A DNA stretch of 64,000 nucleotides from Pseudomonadales bacterium (GCA_041395665.1 JAWLAB010000003.1:345586-409585); one strand, 5' to 3'; positions 53,994 through 62,805 are shown, numbered from the stretch's first letter. Notes: generated from the sequence alone by a model not told the origin. Program-made: numbers and translations.

Positions 53994-55091
53994 ATGAACT
54001 TTGGTTTAACTGACGAACAAAAAGATATTCAAAATTTGGCGAATGAAATTCTCGGCAATGAAGTCACCGCTGATGAATTGCATCAATACGATATGTGGGC
54101 AAAAGAGCGCTACAACAGCGCGCTGTGGGCGCAATTAGCGGATGCGGGATTGCTCGGCATTGCTGTGCCTGCGGATAACGGCGGCATGGGGTTTGGTTTT
54201 GCCGAATTGGCTTTATTTCTCGAAGAATGTGGTCGTGTATTGGCACCCGTTCCTGCTGTGCCTTCGCTGGTTTCCGCACTCGCTGTGCAAAAATTTGGCG
54301 ATGCTGCCTTGCAAGCCTCGTTGGGTGGCGTTGCTTCAGGTGAAGTGGTTTTGACTGCCGCTTTTCACGAAGAACACAGCTACGACGCTTACGATGCACA
54401 AGTAGCAGCCAGCGGCGGCAAATTAAACGGCACAAAACTGTGCGTGCCTTACGCCAATATTGCCACGCGTATGTTGGTTGTTGCGAAAGAAGGCAATGAT
54501 GTTGCGCTGTTTATTGTCGATCCCAAAGACAGCAGCATAAAACTCACCGCATTAAAAGCCACCACTTACGAGCCGCAATTTATTGTGCAATTTAACAACA
54601 CGCCGGCTCAGAAATTGGGCGGTCGTGATGCCGTGGAATTTCTTGTTGATCACTACACCCTCGCTCTGTGCGCTTACCAAACGGGCGCATTAGAAAAAAT
54701 GGTGCAGATGACAGCGGCGTACACTGCTGAGCGCGAACAATTCAATGTAAAAATTGCCACTTTCCAAGCAGTCGGCCACCGCGTTGCTAACTGCTACATG
54801 GATGCAAAATGTTTGAAGTTAGTCACGCTGCAAGCAATTGATCGCTTAGTCAACGGACACGATGCCAGCGCAGAAATTCACGCGGCAAAAATGTGGCTCG
54901 GTGATGCATCACATCGTACCAGCTACGCCACACAACATTTGCACGGCGGCATGGGCGTGGATCGCGATTATCCATTGTGGCGTTTTGCCTTGTGGGCCAA
55001 ACAAAATGAATTGACGCTCGGCTCTAGCACGCAACATCAAGTTGCACTGGCTGAATTGATTGCTGCTGGTGATTACGACATCGATTGGTAA
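53994..55091 (+). CDS. Acyl-CoA dehydrogenase, degenerate partner subunit
   Basis: 365 residues of acyl-CoA dehydrogenase fold (MNFGLTDEQKDIQNLANEIL at the start, with GGGAGC upstream). The C-terminal domain keeps ATQHLHGGMGVDRDYPLWRF but lacks the NEIQR motif, having LGSSTQHQVALAE. This is the same arrangement as the partner subunit at 19.2 kb and as the beta-type subunits of heterotetrameric FadE enzymes. It is translated right after its partner. Confidence 0.88.
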   Translation: MNFGLTDEQKDIQNLANEILGNEVTADELHQYDMWAKERYNSALWAQLADAGLLGIAVPADNGGMGFGFAELALFLEECGRVLAPVPAVPSLVSALAVQKFGDAALQASLGGVASGEVVLTAAFHEEHSYDAYDAQVAASGGKLNGTKLCVPYANIATRMLVVAKEGNDVALFIVDPKDSSIKLTALKATTYEPQFIVQFNNTPAQKLGGRDAVEFLVDHYTLALCAYQTGALEKMVQMTAAYTAEREQFNVKIATFQAVGHRVANCYMDAKCLKLVTLQAIDRLVNGHDASAEIHAAKMWLGDASHRTSYATQHLHGGMGVDRDYPLWRFALWAKQNELTLGSSTQHQVALAELIAAGDYDIDW

Positions 55092-55140
55092 GCAGCAAAA
55101 CTTTTTTAATTTTTATTATCTTTAAACTTGAGGAAATACC

Positions 55141-55962
55141 ATGACAACTGAATTAGACATCAGCACCAAGAACTGCACCATAGAAAAAGACGGTCATGTT
55201 TTGATTGTCACCCTCAATCGCCCAGAAGCAAAAAATGCCCTGTCTTCACAAATGTTGGTGGGCATGTATCGCGCATGGCGTCTGCTGGATAGCGACCCTG
55301 AATTGCGCGTCGCGGTACTCACCGGCAAAGGCGACACTTTCTGCTCTGGCATGGATTTGAAGTCCGGCACTGACGGCGATGCCGACGCGGAACTGATCCA
55401 AAAAATGATGCAAGAAGTGCCAGATTTGCACTGGCAGGCGCTGCTGCGTCACAACCAACCGATGAAGCCGATTGTGATGGCTGTTGAAGGTTACGCTTTG
55501 GCTGGTGGCACAGAAATTTTGCAAGGCACGGATATTCGTGTCGCTGCAGAAGACGCAATTTTTGGTGTTACCGAGTGCAAACGCGGCCTGTTCCCACTTG
55601 GCGGCTCCACCATTCGTCTGCGTCGTCAAATTCCTTACGCGCTCGCGGCAGAAATTTTGTTGCTCGGTCGCCACATCACTGCGCAAGAAGCATTGAGCTG
55701 GGGTTTGATCAACCGCGTAGTAGCCAAAGGCACGGCATTGGAAGCGGGTTTGAAAATCGCGCATGAAATTGCGGATGAAAACGCGCCGATTGCTGTGCAA
55801 GCGATTTTGCGTTCACTGCGTGAAAACCAACAACATCTCAGCGAAAAAGAAGCGCTGGCGAACGAAGAACAACTCGGCTGGCCCGTGTTCGCTTCGGCTG
55901 ACGCAAAAGAAGGCATGAAAGCGTTCAAAGAAAAACGCAAACCTGTTTTCACTGGCAAATAA
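55141..55962 (+). CDS. Enoyl-CoA hydratase (crotonase family)
   Basis: 273 residues. Oxyanion-hole segments are SGMDLKSG and EGYALAGGTEI. Both hydratase glutamates can be placed: in GVTECKRGLFPLGG and in ALAAEILLLGRH. It is thus a competent hydratase for the 2-enoyl-CoA made by the upstream dehydrogenase pair. AGGAAATACC lies just upstream of ATG 55141. A hairpin follows 13 bp after its stop. Confidence 0.87.
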   Translation: MTTELDISTKNCTIEKDGHVLIVTLNRPEAKNALSSQMLVGMYRAWRLLDSDPELRVAVLTGKGDTFCSGMDLKSGTDGDADAELIQKMMQEVPDLHWQALLRHNQPMKPIVMAVEGYALAGGTEILQGTDIRVAAEDAIFGVTECKRGLFPLGGSTIRLRRQIPYALAAEILLLGRHITAQEALSWGLINRVVAKGTALEAGLKIAHEIADENAPIAVQAILRSLRENQQHLSEKEALANEEQLGWPVFASADAKEGMKAFKEKRKPVFTGK

Positions 55963-55974
55963 AAGTAGCGCAAC

Positions 55975-56004
55975 AGAAAAGGTCAGCACACACTGGCCTT
56001 TTCT
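55975..56004 (+). terminator. Hairpin within the CoA-ester operon, terminator or attenuator
   Basis: Twelve-base stem (55975-55986 with 55993-56004; one G-U pair) with loop CACACA, ending in a U-rich UUUUCUACUUU stretch. It lies between the first crotonase gene and the SDR gene and could lower expression of the distal genes. Confidence 0.6.
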
Positions 56005-56054
56005 ACTTTCGCCACAAAAAATATAACAATATAAATAACAGGAAAGAAAAGCTA

Positions 56055-56993
56055 ATGGATGCGACATCCTCAATCACTCATAACAAAATTGCCATCACAG
56101 GCGCAAGCGGTTTTGTCGGCCGCTATTTGGTGAGTGAATTATTGGCTGCTGACAAAGAAGTGGTCGCTGTGGTGCGCAATCCAGAAAAAGTACCGGAGTT
56201 GCAACGCAATGGCGTGGAATTGCGTATTGCTGATCTCGCCGATACTGAAGCGATGACGAAAGCATTTTTAGGTTGTGATGCAGTAATTGCCAATGCAGGA
56301 CAAGTATCTTTTAACCGCGATTACGATGCCCTGATTCGTCAAAATTTAGAAGGCACCAAAAATACGCTGCAAGCGTGCAGAGATGCAGGCGTTGCGCGTG
56401 TAGTCTCAATGTCATCCGCCAGCGTTTATCAAAAAGTGTTTGGCGATCACGCGGTTGATGAAACGGCGCCGCTGCGCACCGCACAAGACAAACGCCATCG
56501 CTTTAGCATTTATTCCATTTCCAAAGCCATGGCAGAACAAGAAGCGTGGCAATTGGCGCAAGAATGGTCATTGCAGCTCACCACGCTGCGCCCTTATGTC
56601 ATTTTTGGTGCGTTTGATCAAAACTCTTTTTCATATTGGTTTGATTGGCTGTTGCGCTGGCCAGTCGTCACGCCCTACCCGTTTGGTCTCAATTTGCCGA
56701 TGGTGTATGCCGGTGATTTAGCCCGCGCTGCGATATTGGCAACGGATAATCGCAATGCAATTGGCGAAGCATTTAATATCGGCGGCGATAACATAGATTT
56801 CTGGCAATTTTATGACGCGTGGATTGCCGCTAACGGACCGCATCCATTTTTTCGTTTGCCATTACCTGTACCGTTCAAACGCTTGTTGGATGACAACAAA
56901 ATTCGCCGCATAACAGGCTGGCAAACGCGACCACTCCACGAAACGCTGCGCGAAACCATTTTGGCGCAACTACACAACGGACATTTTTCATGA
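56055..56993 (+). CDS. NAD-dependent epimerase/dehydratase-family SDR
   Basis: 312-residue extended SDR. Cofactor motif ITGASGFVGRYLVSELL (GxxGxxG), DLADTEAM, the active-site Ser in VSMSSASVYQKV and YSISKAMAEQEAW (YxxxK). Relatives include 3-beta-hydroxysteroid dehydrogenase-like and other catabolic dehydrogenases. Its place between two crotonases suggests oxidation or reduction of a hydroxy-acyl intermediate, though a sugar or NAD-quinone role is not excluded. It overlaps the next gene by four bases. Confidence 0.82.
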   Translation: MDATSSITHNKIAITGASGFVGRYLVSELLAADKEVVAVVRNPEKVPELQRNGVELRIADLADTEAMTKAFLGCDAVIANAGQVSFNRDYDALIRQNLEGTKNTLQACRDAGVARVVSMSSASVYQKVFGDHAVDETAPLRTAQDKRHRFSIYSISKAMAEQEAWQLAQEWSLQLTTLRPYVIFGAFDQNSFSYWFDWLLRWPVVTPYPFGLNLPMVYAGDLARAAILATDNRNAIGEAFNIGGDNIDFWQFYDAWIAANGPHPFFRLPLPVPFKRLLDDNKIRRITGWQTRPLHETLRETILAQLHNGHFS

Positions 56994-57757
56994 GCAGCAG
57001 CAACTCGCAGTACATCATTAGCGACATTCACCAACGCGTTTGCACTATCTCGTTTAATCGCCCGGAGAAAAAAAATGCGTTCCACCGCGATGCGTGGCTG
57101 CTACTGCGCGACACCATCAACGAAGTTAAAAACAATGATGCCGTTTCTGCCATTGTTTTTACCGGCGCCGGCAAAGATTTTTCTTCTGGTGTGGATTTAT
57201 CCGATTTAACAGGCGCACCTGACGAGCAACCACCGTTTGAACAAATGATGGACGCACTGATGCAGCTCGATAAACCTTTACTCGCCGCTGCCAAGGGTGC
57301 TGCTATTGGTTTTGGTGCTACCGTGTTGATGCACTGTGATGTGGTGTATGTCGGTGAATCCTTAAAATTGCGCTTTCCTTTCGTCAATCTCGGTCTCGTA
57401 CCTGAAGCCGCGTGCAGCTACACACTGGCACGCAATATCGGCTATCAACAAGCGGCTGAACTGTTATTTACTGCTGAATGGGTCAACGCAGAAAAAGCCG
57501 TACAAACCGGTATTGCCCGCGCAGCGTTTGCCGATGATGTGCTACTCGCCAAAACGCAAGAAAAAGCCGCAGAGATAGCACAATGGCCGCGCGATTCTTT
57601 ACGCGAAACCAAACGCTTATTGATGCACGCACACCAAGCGCATATTCAAAAAACACGCGAATTGGAATTGGCAGCGATGATGCGACTGGTAGGCACACCT
57701 AACAACATCGAAGCCATTACCGCGTTTTTAGAAAAGCGCGCACCGCGATTTATTTGA
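56990..57757 (+). CDS. Crotonase-family protein (enoyl-CoA hydratase/isomerase)
   Basis: 255 residues. Oxyanion motifs SSGVDLSDLTG and KGAAIGFGATVLMHCD are intact. At the first catalytic position the family Glu is replaced (FPFVNLGLVPEAACS), while the second is kept in QQAAELLFTA. A single Glu is typical of enoyl-CoA isomerases and some other crotonases, so an isomerase is more likely than a hydratase. It starts within the SDR stop and overlaps the next gene by one base. Confidence 0.85.
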   Translation: MSSSNSQYIISDIHQRVCTISFNRPEKKNAFHRDAWLLLRDTINEVKNNDAVSAIVFTGAGKDFSSGVDLSDLTGAPDEQPPFEQMMDALMQLDKPLLAAAKGAAIGFGATVLMHCDVVYVGESLKLRFPFVNLGLVPEAACSYTLARNIGYQQAAELLFTAEWVNAEKAVQTGIARAAFADDVLLAKTQEKAAEIAQWPRDSLRETKRLLMHAHQAHIQKTRELELAAMMRLVGTPNNIEAITAFLEKRAPRFI

Positions 57758-59445
57758 TGCATTGCTCTGACAATTTGCTCCACTCACGCCGCTGGTATGT
57801 GCTCGCCGCTGCCAGCGTACTGAGTTATCTCTTTCTCGCCTGCTGGCTTACGGATAGCACACCCAAGTTTGATGATCTCAACGATGTCTTTGGTTTTTTC
57901 AAACAACTTGCGCTAGCACAAACACCACTACAAAAAATTGGGGCGTTTTTTTATCCCAATAACGAGCATGTCACCGCATTCAGTCATCTGATTTATTTTT
58001 TGCAATATCAACTATTGGGTGAAGTGTGTTTTTATGGCCTGACGATCATCGGGCATCTCATCATCATCGCCACCGCCTATTTGTTGGGCTGTGCCATTAA
58101 CAGCCCTCGTCGTCCTTTTTATTTTGCTGTCACGCTGCTGGGTTATCTCAATTTGTACTATTGGGACAGTTCCTTCAAAGCCATGACGGCAATCTCTAAT
58201 CAAGTCGTCATTCTTTTTGCACTCGCTACTTTTTTTGCACTGCTGCGCGTTAAAAATTTTGCACTCGCCATAGCCTTTGCTGTACTCGCCACTTTTTCAC
58301 AAGGTAACGGCGTGTTGGCGTGGTTAGTCGGTGCGTTATTTTTATTTTTTGATACACAACAGCCGCATCGTTTTTTGCGTTTAACCATTTGGCTGCTAGC
58401 TGCTATTGGCTCCATTGCTATTTTTACTATCGCGCAGCGCGTTTTAGGGCAACCATCGCCACTCACGCTTTCGTATATCGCCCAGCATTGGCAACCGCAT
58501 TATTTTTGGCAAATCATTGCTGCTGCTCTCGCTTTTCTGGGCAGCACAATTTTTTCTACTGCACACACAACTATCGCTACCGTTCTAGGTTTCATCGTGC
58601 TGCTGGCGAGCACTCGCTGGCTGTGGCGTGACAGACAACGCGATCCACTTATCACGGCTATTTTGCTATTCCTTTTGCTTTCCACACTCACCGCCAGTAT
58701 GACGCGCGGTTTCGTCGCCGGTGCAGAGGGAACGCTGGAATCACGCTACAAAATGTATTCGCTGGCGATGACACTGCTGCTGGGCTGCGCCTGTATTGAG
58801 TATTGGCTGCCCGTGCGCTGGCGGCTGCGTACCGCGATACTGTTGTTGCTCACTGCACTGAGCTTCCAGCTCACAGCCCTACGCATGATTCCTGCCATTC
58901 AATCGCAAGCCCAACGCTTCCAAGCCACCTACCCTGTTTGGCTGGAAGATGGTGACTTCCGCCGCCAAGCCATTTACTTCCCGCCAATGAGTGATCACTT
59001 CTTGTTTGTGGCGCAGTATTTGGGCGTGATCGACCTCATGCAATTCGTTCCACAGGAGGCTATACTGCGCCGCCTGCCAGCGGCACCGGAGCGCAAATGC
59101 CCTCCAGCATCAGCCCTCGCAGCACCTTGCTCCATGACTATCCGACACCGAGGCAATGCCATTGCCGTTGTAGTCCGTGCCGATAGCACACTGCCTGCCC
59201 TTCCGGCGACCGTCACTTTGTGTGACACGCAGACAGATGCAGTCATGGAATTTGCCATTCCGGAAACACCCACTGCACAGCAGACGTGGCTGATTCCTGA
59301 AGCGGAAATACCCGCCGGACAGTACCGCGTGTTGATCCAGCCTACCCATCAGGCTGCTTGTGAAACCGTTTTGACTAAAAAACCGCGCAAGGTCGAGACC
59401 GAGATGCGCACGCTGTTCAAAGATACGCCTATTCATTCAGGCTGA
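57757..59445 (+). CDS. Polytopic membrane protein with periplasmic C-terminal domain, unknown
   Basis: 562 residues from ATG 57757 (TGATG overlap with the crotonase). About ten to eleven hydrophobic helices lie in residues 10-395, with a first loop LTDSTPKFDDLNDVFGFFKQ and KIGAFFYPNNEHVTAF, which recall GT-C-type membrane proteins, then a soluble C-terminal domain (about 400-562) of beta type. I do not recognise a named family. Its coupling to the CoA-catabolic operon may be only transcriptional. Confidence 0.65.
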   Translation: MHCSDNLLHSRRWYVLAAASVLSYLFLACWLTDSTPKFDDLNDVFGFFKQLALAQTPLQKIGAFFYPNNEHVTAFSHLIYFLQYQLLGEVCFYGLTIIGHLIIIATAYLLGCAINSPRRPFYFAVTLLGYLNLYYWDSSFKAMTAISNQVVILFALATFFALLRVKNFALAIAFAVLATFSQGNGVLAWLVGALFLFFDTQQPHRFLRLTIWLLAAIGSIAIFTIAQRVLGQPSPLTLSYIAQHWQPHYFWQIIAAALAFLGSTIFSTAHTTIATVLGFIVLLASTRWLWRDRQRDPLITAILLFLLLSTLTASMTRGFVAGAEGTLESRYKMYSLAMTLLLGCACIEYWLPVRWRLRTAILLLLTALSFQLTALRMIPAIQSQAQRFQATYPVWLEDGDFRRQAIYFPPMSDHFLFVAQYLGVIDLMQFVPQEAILRRLPAAPERKCPPASALAAPCSMTIRHRGNAIAVVVRADSTLPALPATVTLCDTQTDAVMEFAIPETPTAQQTWLIPEAEIPAGQYRVLIQPTHQAACETVLTKKPRKVETEMRTLFKDTPIHSG

Positions 59446-59477
59446 ATTGACAGACGAAAAACTGACATTGGAGTTTT

Positions 59478-61181
59478 ATGGCATTTTCCTCGCTAGGCTT
59501 GGCAGATTCGCTCGTGCAAGCGGTTAACGACCGCGGCTACACCCAACCCACCCCCATTCAAGTGCAGGCCATTCCCGCCGTACTCACCGGCAAAGACCTG
59601 CTCGCTGGCGCACAAACCGGCACCGGCAAAACAGCGGCTTTCACGCTGCCTATTCTGCAATTGCTTTCCACCAAGCCCGCCTCGAAAAAGCGCACCGCGC
59701 AAAGCGTACGGGCGCTGATCCTCACGCCCACGCGCGAGCTAGCCGCCCAAGTGCAAGACAATGTGCGTCACTACGGCGCCAACCTGCCGCTGAAATCCAT
59801 GGTGATGTTCGGCGGTGTGAGCATCAACCCGCAGATCGAGCAGTTGGTCGATATCGACATCCTCGTCGCCACCCCCGGCCGTCTGCTCGACCACGCACAA
59901 CAAGGCACGCTGGATCTATCCCAAGTGGAGATTCTGGTGCTCGACGAAGCGGACCGTATGTTGGACATGGGCTTCATCCACGACATCCGCCGCGTCTTAA
60001 AGTTACTTCCAGAAAAACGCCAGAACTTATTGTTTTCAGCGACTTTTTCTGACGAAATCAAAGCGCTAGCGGAAGGCTTGTTGCACGAGCCGGTGTCGAT
60101 TGAAGCCGCGCGCCGCAACGCCGCCGCCGACACCGTGGCGCAAAGCGTCTATCTCGTCGATCGCGAGCGCAAACGCGAGCTGCTCATTAAACTGATACAA
60201 GACAACAACTGGCACCAAGTGTTGATCTTCGCCCGCACCAAACACGGCGCTAACCGCTTGGCGGAGCAGTTGGATAAAACAGGCATCAGCGCGATGGCGA
60301 TCCACGGCAACAAGAGCCAAGGCGCACGCACCAAAGCCTTGGCGGATTTCAAAGCGGGCAAGCTGCAAGTATTGGTGGCGACCGATATCGCCGCGCGCGG
60401 TATCGACATCAACGAGCTGCCGCATGTCATCAACTACGAGTTGCCGCATGTGCCGGAAGATTATGTGCACCGCATCGGCCGTACCGGTCGCGCCGGCGCC
60501 GAAGGCGAAGCGGTTTCGCTGGTGTGCATCGACGAACACAAGCTGCTGATCGGCATCGAACGCCTGTTGAAGCGCGATCTGGAAAAGAAAATTCTCCCCG
60601 GCTTTGAGCTGGATCCTACGCTGCGCCCCGAACCGATTCCCAACGGTCGCCAACACAACGGCCAGCAGCGCAGCAGAAACCATCAACAACGCAACGATCA
60701 GCGCCCACCGCGCAACAACCATCACAACAACAATCACAACAACAACGCGCAAGACGGTCAACGGCAAAATCGTCCGCCGCGCCCACCGCGTGATGGTGCG
60801 CCACAAGGGCAAAATCGTCAGCAACGCGATGGACAGCCGCGTCAACAGCGCCCTTACGGTCAGCAAGGACAACAGCAACGCCGTCGCACAGGCGATGAGC
60901 AGCCATTGACCAACGAAAACCGCAACCCGTTTGAAGGCATGAAAGCCGCGCGCCCGTATCGCCCCAAACGCCCCGCACAACCAGGGCAAGGCGCATCCGG
61001 CAGCGGCTACTACAGCGGCGGTCAAAATCGTAGCGGCAGCAATAATGGCGGACGCAGCAATGGCTCACGCAGCGGTGGCGGTTACGGCAATCAAGGTGGT
61101 GGCAACCGCGGTAACAACTATCGTGGCGGTTCGCACAACAGCAATCGCGGCAACAACAACGATAACTTTGGTAATCGCTAA
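59478..61181 (+). CDS. rhlE: DEAD-box ATP-dependent RNA helicase RhlE
   Basis: 567 residues. Helicase core motifs in order: GYTQPTPIQVQAIP (Q), AGAQTGTGKTAAFTL (I), LTPTRELAAQVQ (Ia), VLDEADRMLDMGF (II), LFSATF (III), VATDIAARGIDI (V) and HRIGRTGRAGAEGE (VI). Residues about 385-567 are a low-complexity tail rich in Asn, Gln, Arg and then Gly (RGG-like), likely an RNA-binding disordered region. The length of the tail is notable for RhlE. Its role in rRNA maturation or mRNA decay is known from the family. Confidence 0.93.
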   Translation: MAFSSLGLADSLVQAVNDRGYTQPTPIQVQAIPAVLTGKDLLAGAQTGTGKTAAFTLPILQLLSTKPASKKRTAQSVRALILTPTRELAAQVQDNVRHYGANLPLKSMVMFGGVSINPQIEQLVDIDILVATPGRLLDHAQQGTLDLSQVEILVLDEADRMLDMGFIHDIRRVLKLLPEKRQNLLFSATFSDEIKALAEGLLHEPVSIEAARRNAAADTVAQSVYLVDRERKRELLIKLIQDNNWHQVLIFARTKHGANRLAEQLDKTGISAMAIHGNKSQGARTKALADFKAGKLQVLVATDIAARGIDINELPHVINYELPHVPEDYVHRIGRTGRAGAEGEAVSLVCIDEHKLLIGIERLLKRDLEKKILPGFELDPTLRPEPIPNGRQHNGQQRSRNHQQRNDQRPPRNNHHNNNHNNNAQDGQRQNRPPRPPRDGAPQGQNRQQRDGQPRQQRPYGQQGQQQRRRTGDEQPLTNENRNPFEGMKAARPYRPKRPAQPGQGASGSGYYSGGQNRSGSNNGGRSNGSRSGGGYGNQGGGNRGNNYRGGSHNSNRGNNNDNFGNR

Positions 61182-61196
61182 AGCTGCATAAAGTGT

Positions 61197-61225
61197 TTGG
61201 AAAAACTGAACGCCATCGCTACAAT
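61197..61225 (+). promoter_or_regulatory. Sigma-70 promoter of tRNA-Ser
   Basis: TTGGAA (61197-61202), a 17-base spacer and TACAAT (61220-61225). A GC-rich GCGCGCC follows the -10, as in stringently controlled stable-RNA promoters. The mature tRNA begins 30 bases downstream. Confidence 0.7.
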
Positions 61226-61254
61226 GCGCGCCTTGCTTTTATCGCAGCAAATCC

Positions 61255-61344
61255 GGAGGGGTGGCAGAGCGGTTGAATGCACCGGTCTTGAAAACCGGCG
61301 AAGGTGAAAGCCTTCCGTGGGTTCAAATCCCACCTCCTCCGCCA
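61255..61344 (+). tRNA. tRNA-Ser (anticodon UGA)
   Basis: 90-nt tRNA with encoded CCA. The acceptor stem GGAGGGG pairs with CTCCTCC before discriminator G; anticodon loop CTTGAAA gives UGA at 61289-61291; the long variable arm and T-loop GTTCAAATCC are class II serine features. Serine tRNA 3' ends are common integration sites, and an accessory gene set begins directly after it. Confidence 0.96.
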
Positions 61345-61398
61345 TTTATTTTTTTAACGCGTTGATTTATATACACTTTTTAGCATTGCGTTAAAGCC

Positions 61399-61422
61399 AT
61401 CAGGCCACTTATCAGGCCACTT
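61399..61422. repeat. Perfect 12-bp tandem repeat beside tRNA-Ser
   Basis: Two adjacent copies of ATCAGGCCACTT, 55 bp past the tRNA. Short tandem repeats at this position are often integrase or excisionase arm sites, but no such protein is encoded in the window. Confidence 0.55.
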
Positions 61423-61450
61423 GGCTACAGAAACTCCAAATCCCACTCAC

Positions 61451-61475
61451 AAAAAAACCCGCACTAGGCGGGCTT
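61451..61475 (-). terminator. Probable terminator at the end of the element operon
   Basis: Five-base GC stem CCCGC/GCGGG (61458-61462 with 61468-61472) followed on the minus strand by seven U. It lies 28 bp after the stop of the minus-strand gene ending at 61503. Confidence 0.65.
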
Positions 61476-61502
61476 CAAGTGTAAATGTTGACACCGACAA
61501 GC

Positions 61503-61996
61503 TCAGTGCGCCGGCGCAAAACTCGCCAGCTCTTCAAGCCACAACTCCACTTTGGCGGGGTCAATATCCTTCTTCTTACTCTCCCGTGGGCTAGGGTCTA
61601 CGCCAGCCAGCTTGTATGCGGGTCGCAAGGTCAGCCCGTGCTTATCACACCATGCCACCAATACCGCGTGCCATGTATCCACTGCCACCGCCGTGGCGTC
61701 TATGCGCTCCCATGTTTTGGGTTGCTCTCCGTCAGTGCGGTAGGTTTCCAGTAGTGCCGCCGTGTGCATAAACAATTTACGCCAATACTCAGTGCCCAAA
61801 CTGGCCACGCTAATCCAGTAAGTATTCCACTCGGATATAGTCACCATCTAAACATCGGTAATGCTTTCGCTCCACCGCGCCGCGTACTCGATCAATTTCA
61901 AGCTGGTTTTTGCTCTGCCGCGTGAACGAATGTCAGCCGCGCTAATTGCTTCGCCGTTAAGCCGTCATAAAGTTTTGCTGTGCGAGTCTCTTTCAT
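61503..61996 (-). pseudogene. Small element-borne protein, multiply frameshifted, unknown
   Basis: The intact last part (from ATG 61847) encodes 114 residues starting MVTISEWNTYWISVASLGTE and containing WCDKHGLTLRPAYKLAGVD and a Lys-rich stretch. Upstream in other frames the sequence gives a start at 61996 (MKETRTAKLYDGLTAKQLAR), SLKLIEYAARWS and HYRCLDGDY, which read as the missing N-terminal half of the same protein. At least two to three indels separate them. Alternatively two adjacent small genes exist. No function known; such helical proteins accompany DUF3987 genes on mobile elements. Confidence 0.5.
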
Positions 61997-62396
61997 TGTT
62001 GCGCCCTCTGTGTGCGTTCCAGTGCTTCTAATCGTTTCTCCAAATCCTGAACCTCTGCCACTCTCGACAACACGCCTACCGCCTGCACGAGCTGGCTGGC
62101 AATGTCGGTGCAAGCTCACCTTTCAGCCGCCGCAAATCGCCGCCGTAGCGCGTTCTAGTAGCGTTTCAGCTTCACCCATCGCCGGTAAGGTAATCGCCTC
62201 TGAGCTTTAATGTCAGCATACACGATCTAACAACACCTTCGCCGCTTGAATGTCGCCCTCTTTCGCTGCCGTGATTAACGCTTCCACGATTGCGCCGGCG
62301 TTATCGGTGATGGCTTTTCTCAACTCGCCAGCAATACCACTTCCTTGTGGTCTGCCGTTTGGTTCCTGATCTGCCTTTCTGGAATTGCGTTTTCAT
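61965..62396 (-). pseudogene. DUF5681-like element protein, frameshifted
   Basis: ATG 62396 (overlapping the preceding stop as ATGA) begins MKTQFQKGRSG, then the frame is lost. Other frames give NGRPQGSGIAGELRKAITDN, GAIVEALITAAKEGDIQAAK, VLLDRV, EAITLPAMGEAETLLER and DIASQLVQAVGVLSRVAEVQ, which together look like the DUF5681 pattern (SGNPxGRPKG then a helical body). Missing bases fall in AAA and CCC runs near the SGNPNG codons and at two or three later places. Function unknown; found on phage-like and integrative elements. Confidence 0.55.
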
Positions 62397-62803
62397 GCCT
62401 GATAACTCCCTGTTAAATCAGAGGATGCCCACTCACTGCACCGCCTTTCTGATCTTGCCCATAGCGGGGTGGGTTGGTGTTCAGCTTGCCCCACTAAACA
62501 ATCACCAACGCCAAGGCCTGAACCAATTTTGTCTTTAGCAAAATGGCTACAGTCACAACACATCACCCGCTGAATAGCAGTAGCAGAAATAGCAGGAATA
62601 GCAGTAGCAACAAGTGAACTTGTTTTTCGCGTTATTGCTTGCGTATTTTTTTCCAGTTTTTCACTGCTAGGGTTTGCTATTGCTACAGTTGCTATTCTTG
62701 CTACAGTTGCCGCCTCCTTTGGGGGTTGTGTAGCAGAAATAGCAGGAATAGCAGTAGCAACATTCTCTAGCCGTTTTTTGTGAAGTAGTGCAGATAGCAA
62801 CAT
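62393..62803 (-). CDS. Small element protein with repeats and Cys-rich C-terminus
   Basis: 136 residues from ATG 62803, two bases after the DUF3987 stop. Residues about 18-85 are Ala/Thr/Ile/Val-rich with two exact copies of VATAIPAISAT-like sequence, encoded by a 32-bp direct repeat. The C-terminal part has MCCDCSHFAKDKIGSGLGVG, a later Cys in GDCLVG and RRCSEW, a likely small zinc-binding module. Such proteins are often encoded after DUF3987 genes; role unknown. It overlaps the next gene by four bases. Confidence 0.6.
   Translation of the reverse strand: MLLSALLHKKRLENVATAIPAISATQPPKEAATVARIATVAIANPSSEKLEKNTQAITRKTSSLVATAIPAISATAIQRVMCCDCSHFAKDKIGSGLGVGDCLVGQAEHQPTPLWARSERRCSEWASSDLTGSYQA
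62581..62612. repeat. 32-bp direct repeat, copy 1
   Basis: Identical to 62731-62762; made of TAGCAG/TAGCAA-like units. It lies inside the small element gene and keeps the reading frame. Confidence 0.8.
62731..62762. repeat. 32-bp direct repeat, copy 2
   Basis: Second copy, 150 bases (50 codons) from the first, same orientation, in the same gene. Confidence 0.8.
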
Positions 62804-62805
62804 GA

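Noticed and set aside
60066..61025. 319-codon open frame opposite rhlE
   Set aside because: Lies antisense to the helicase; the translation is low-complexity Val/Ala/Leu made by the repetitive Asn/Gln/Arg codons of the helicase tail.
61437..61446. Second att core matching the tRNA-Ser T-arm
   Set aside because: Only 10 bases (CAAATCCCAC) match 61324-61333; too short and too close to be a convincing attachment repeat.
61346..61460. Small minus-strand frame with AKWPDKWPD
   Set aside because: About 27 codons made by the 12-bp tandem repeat, no ribosome-binding site, lies past the terminator.
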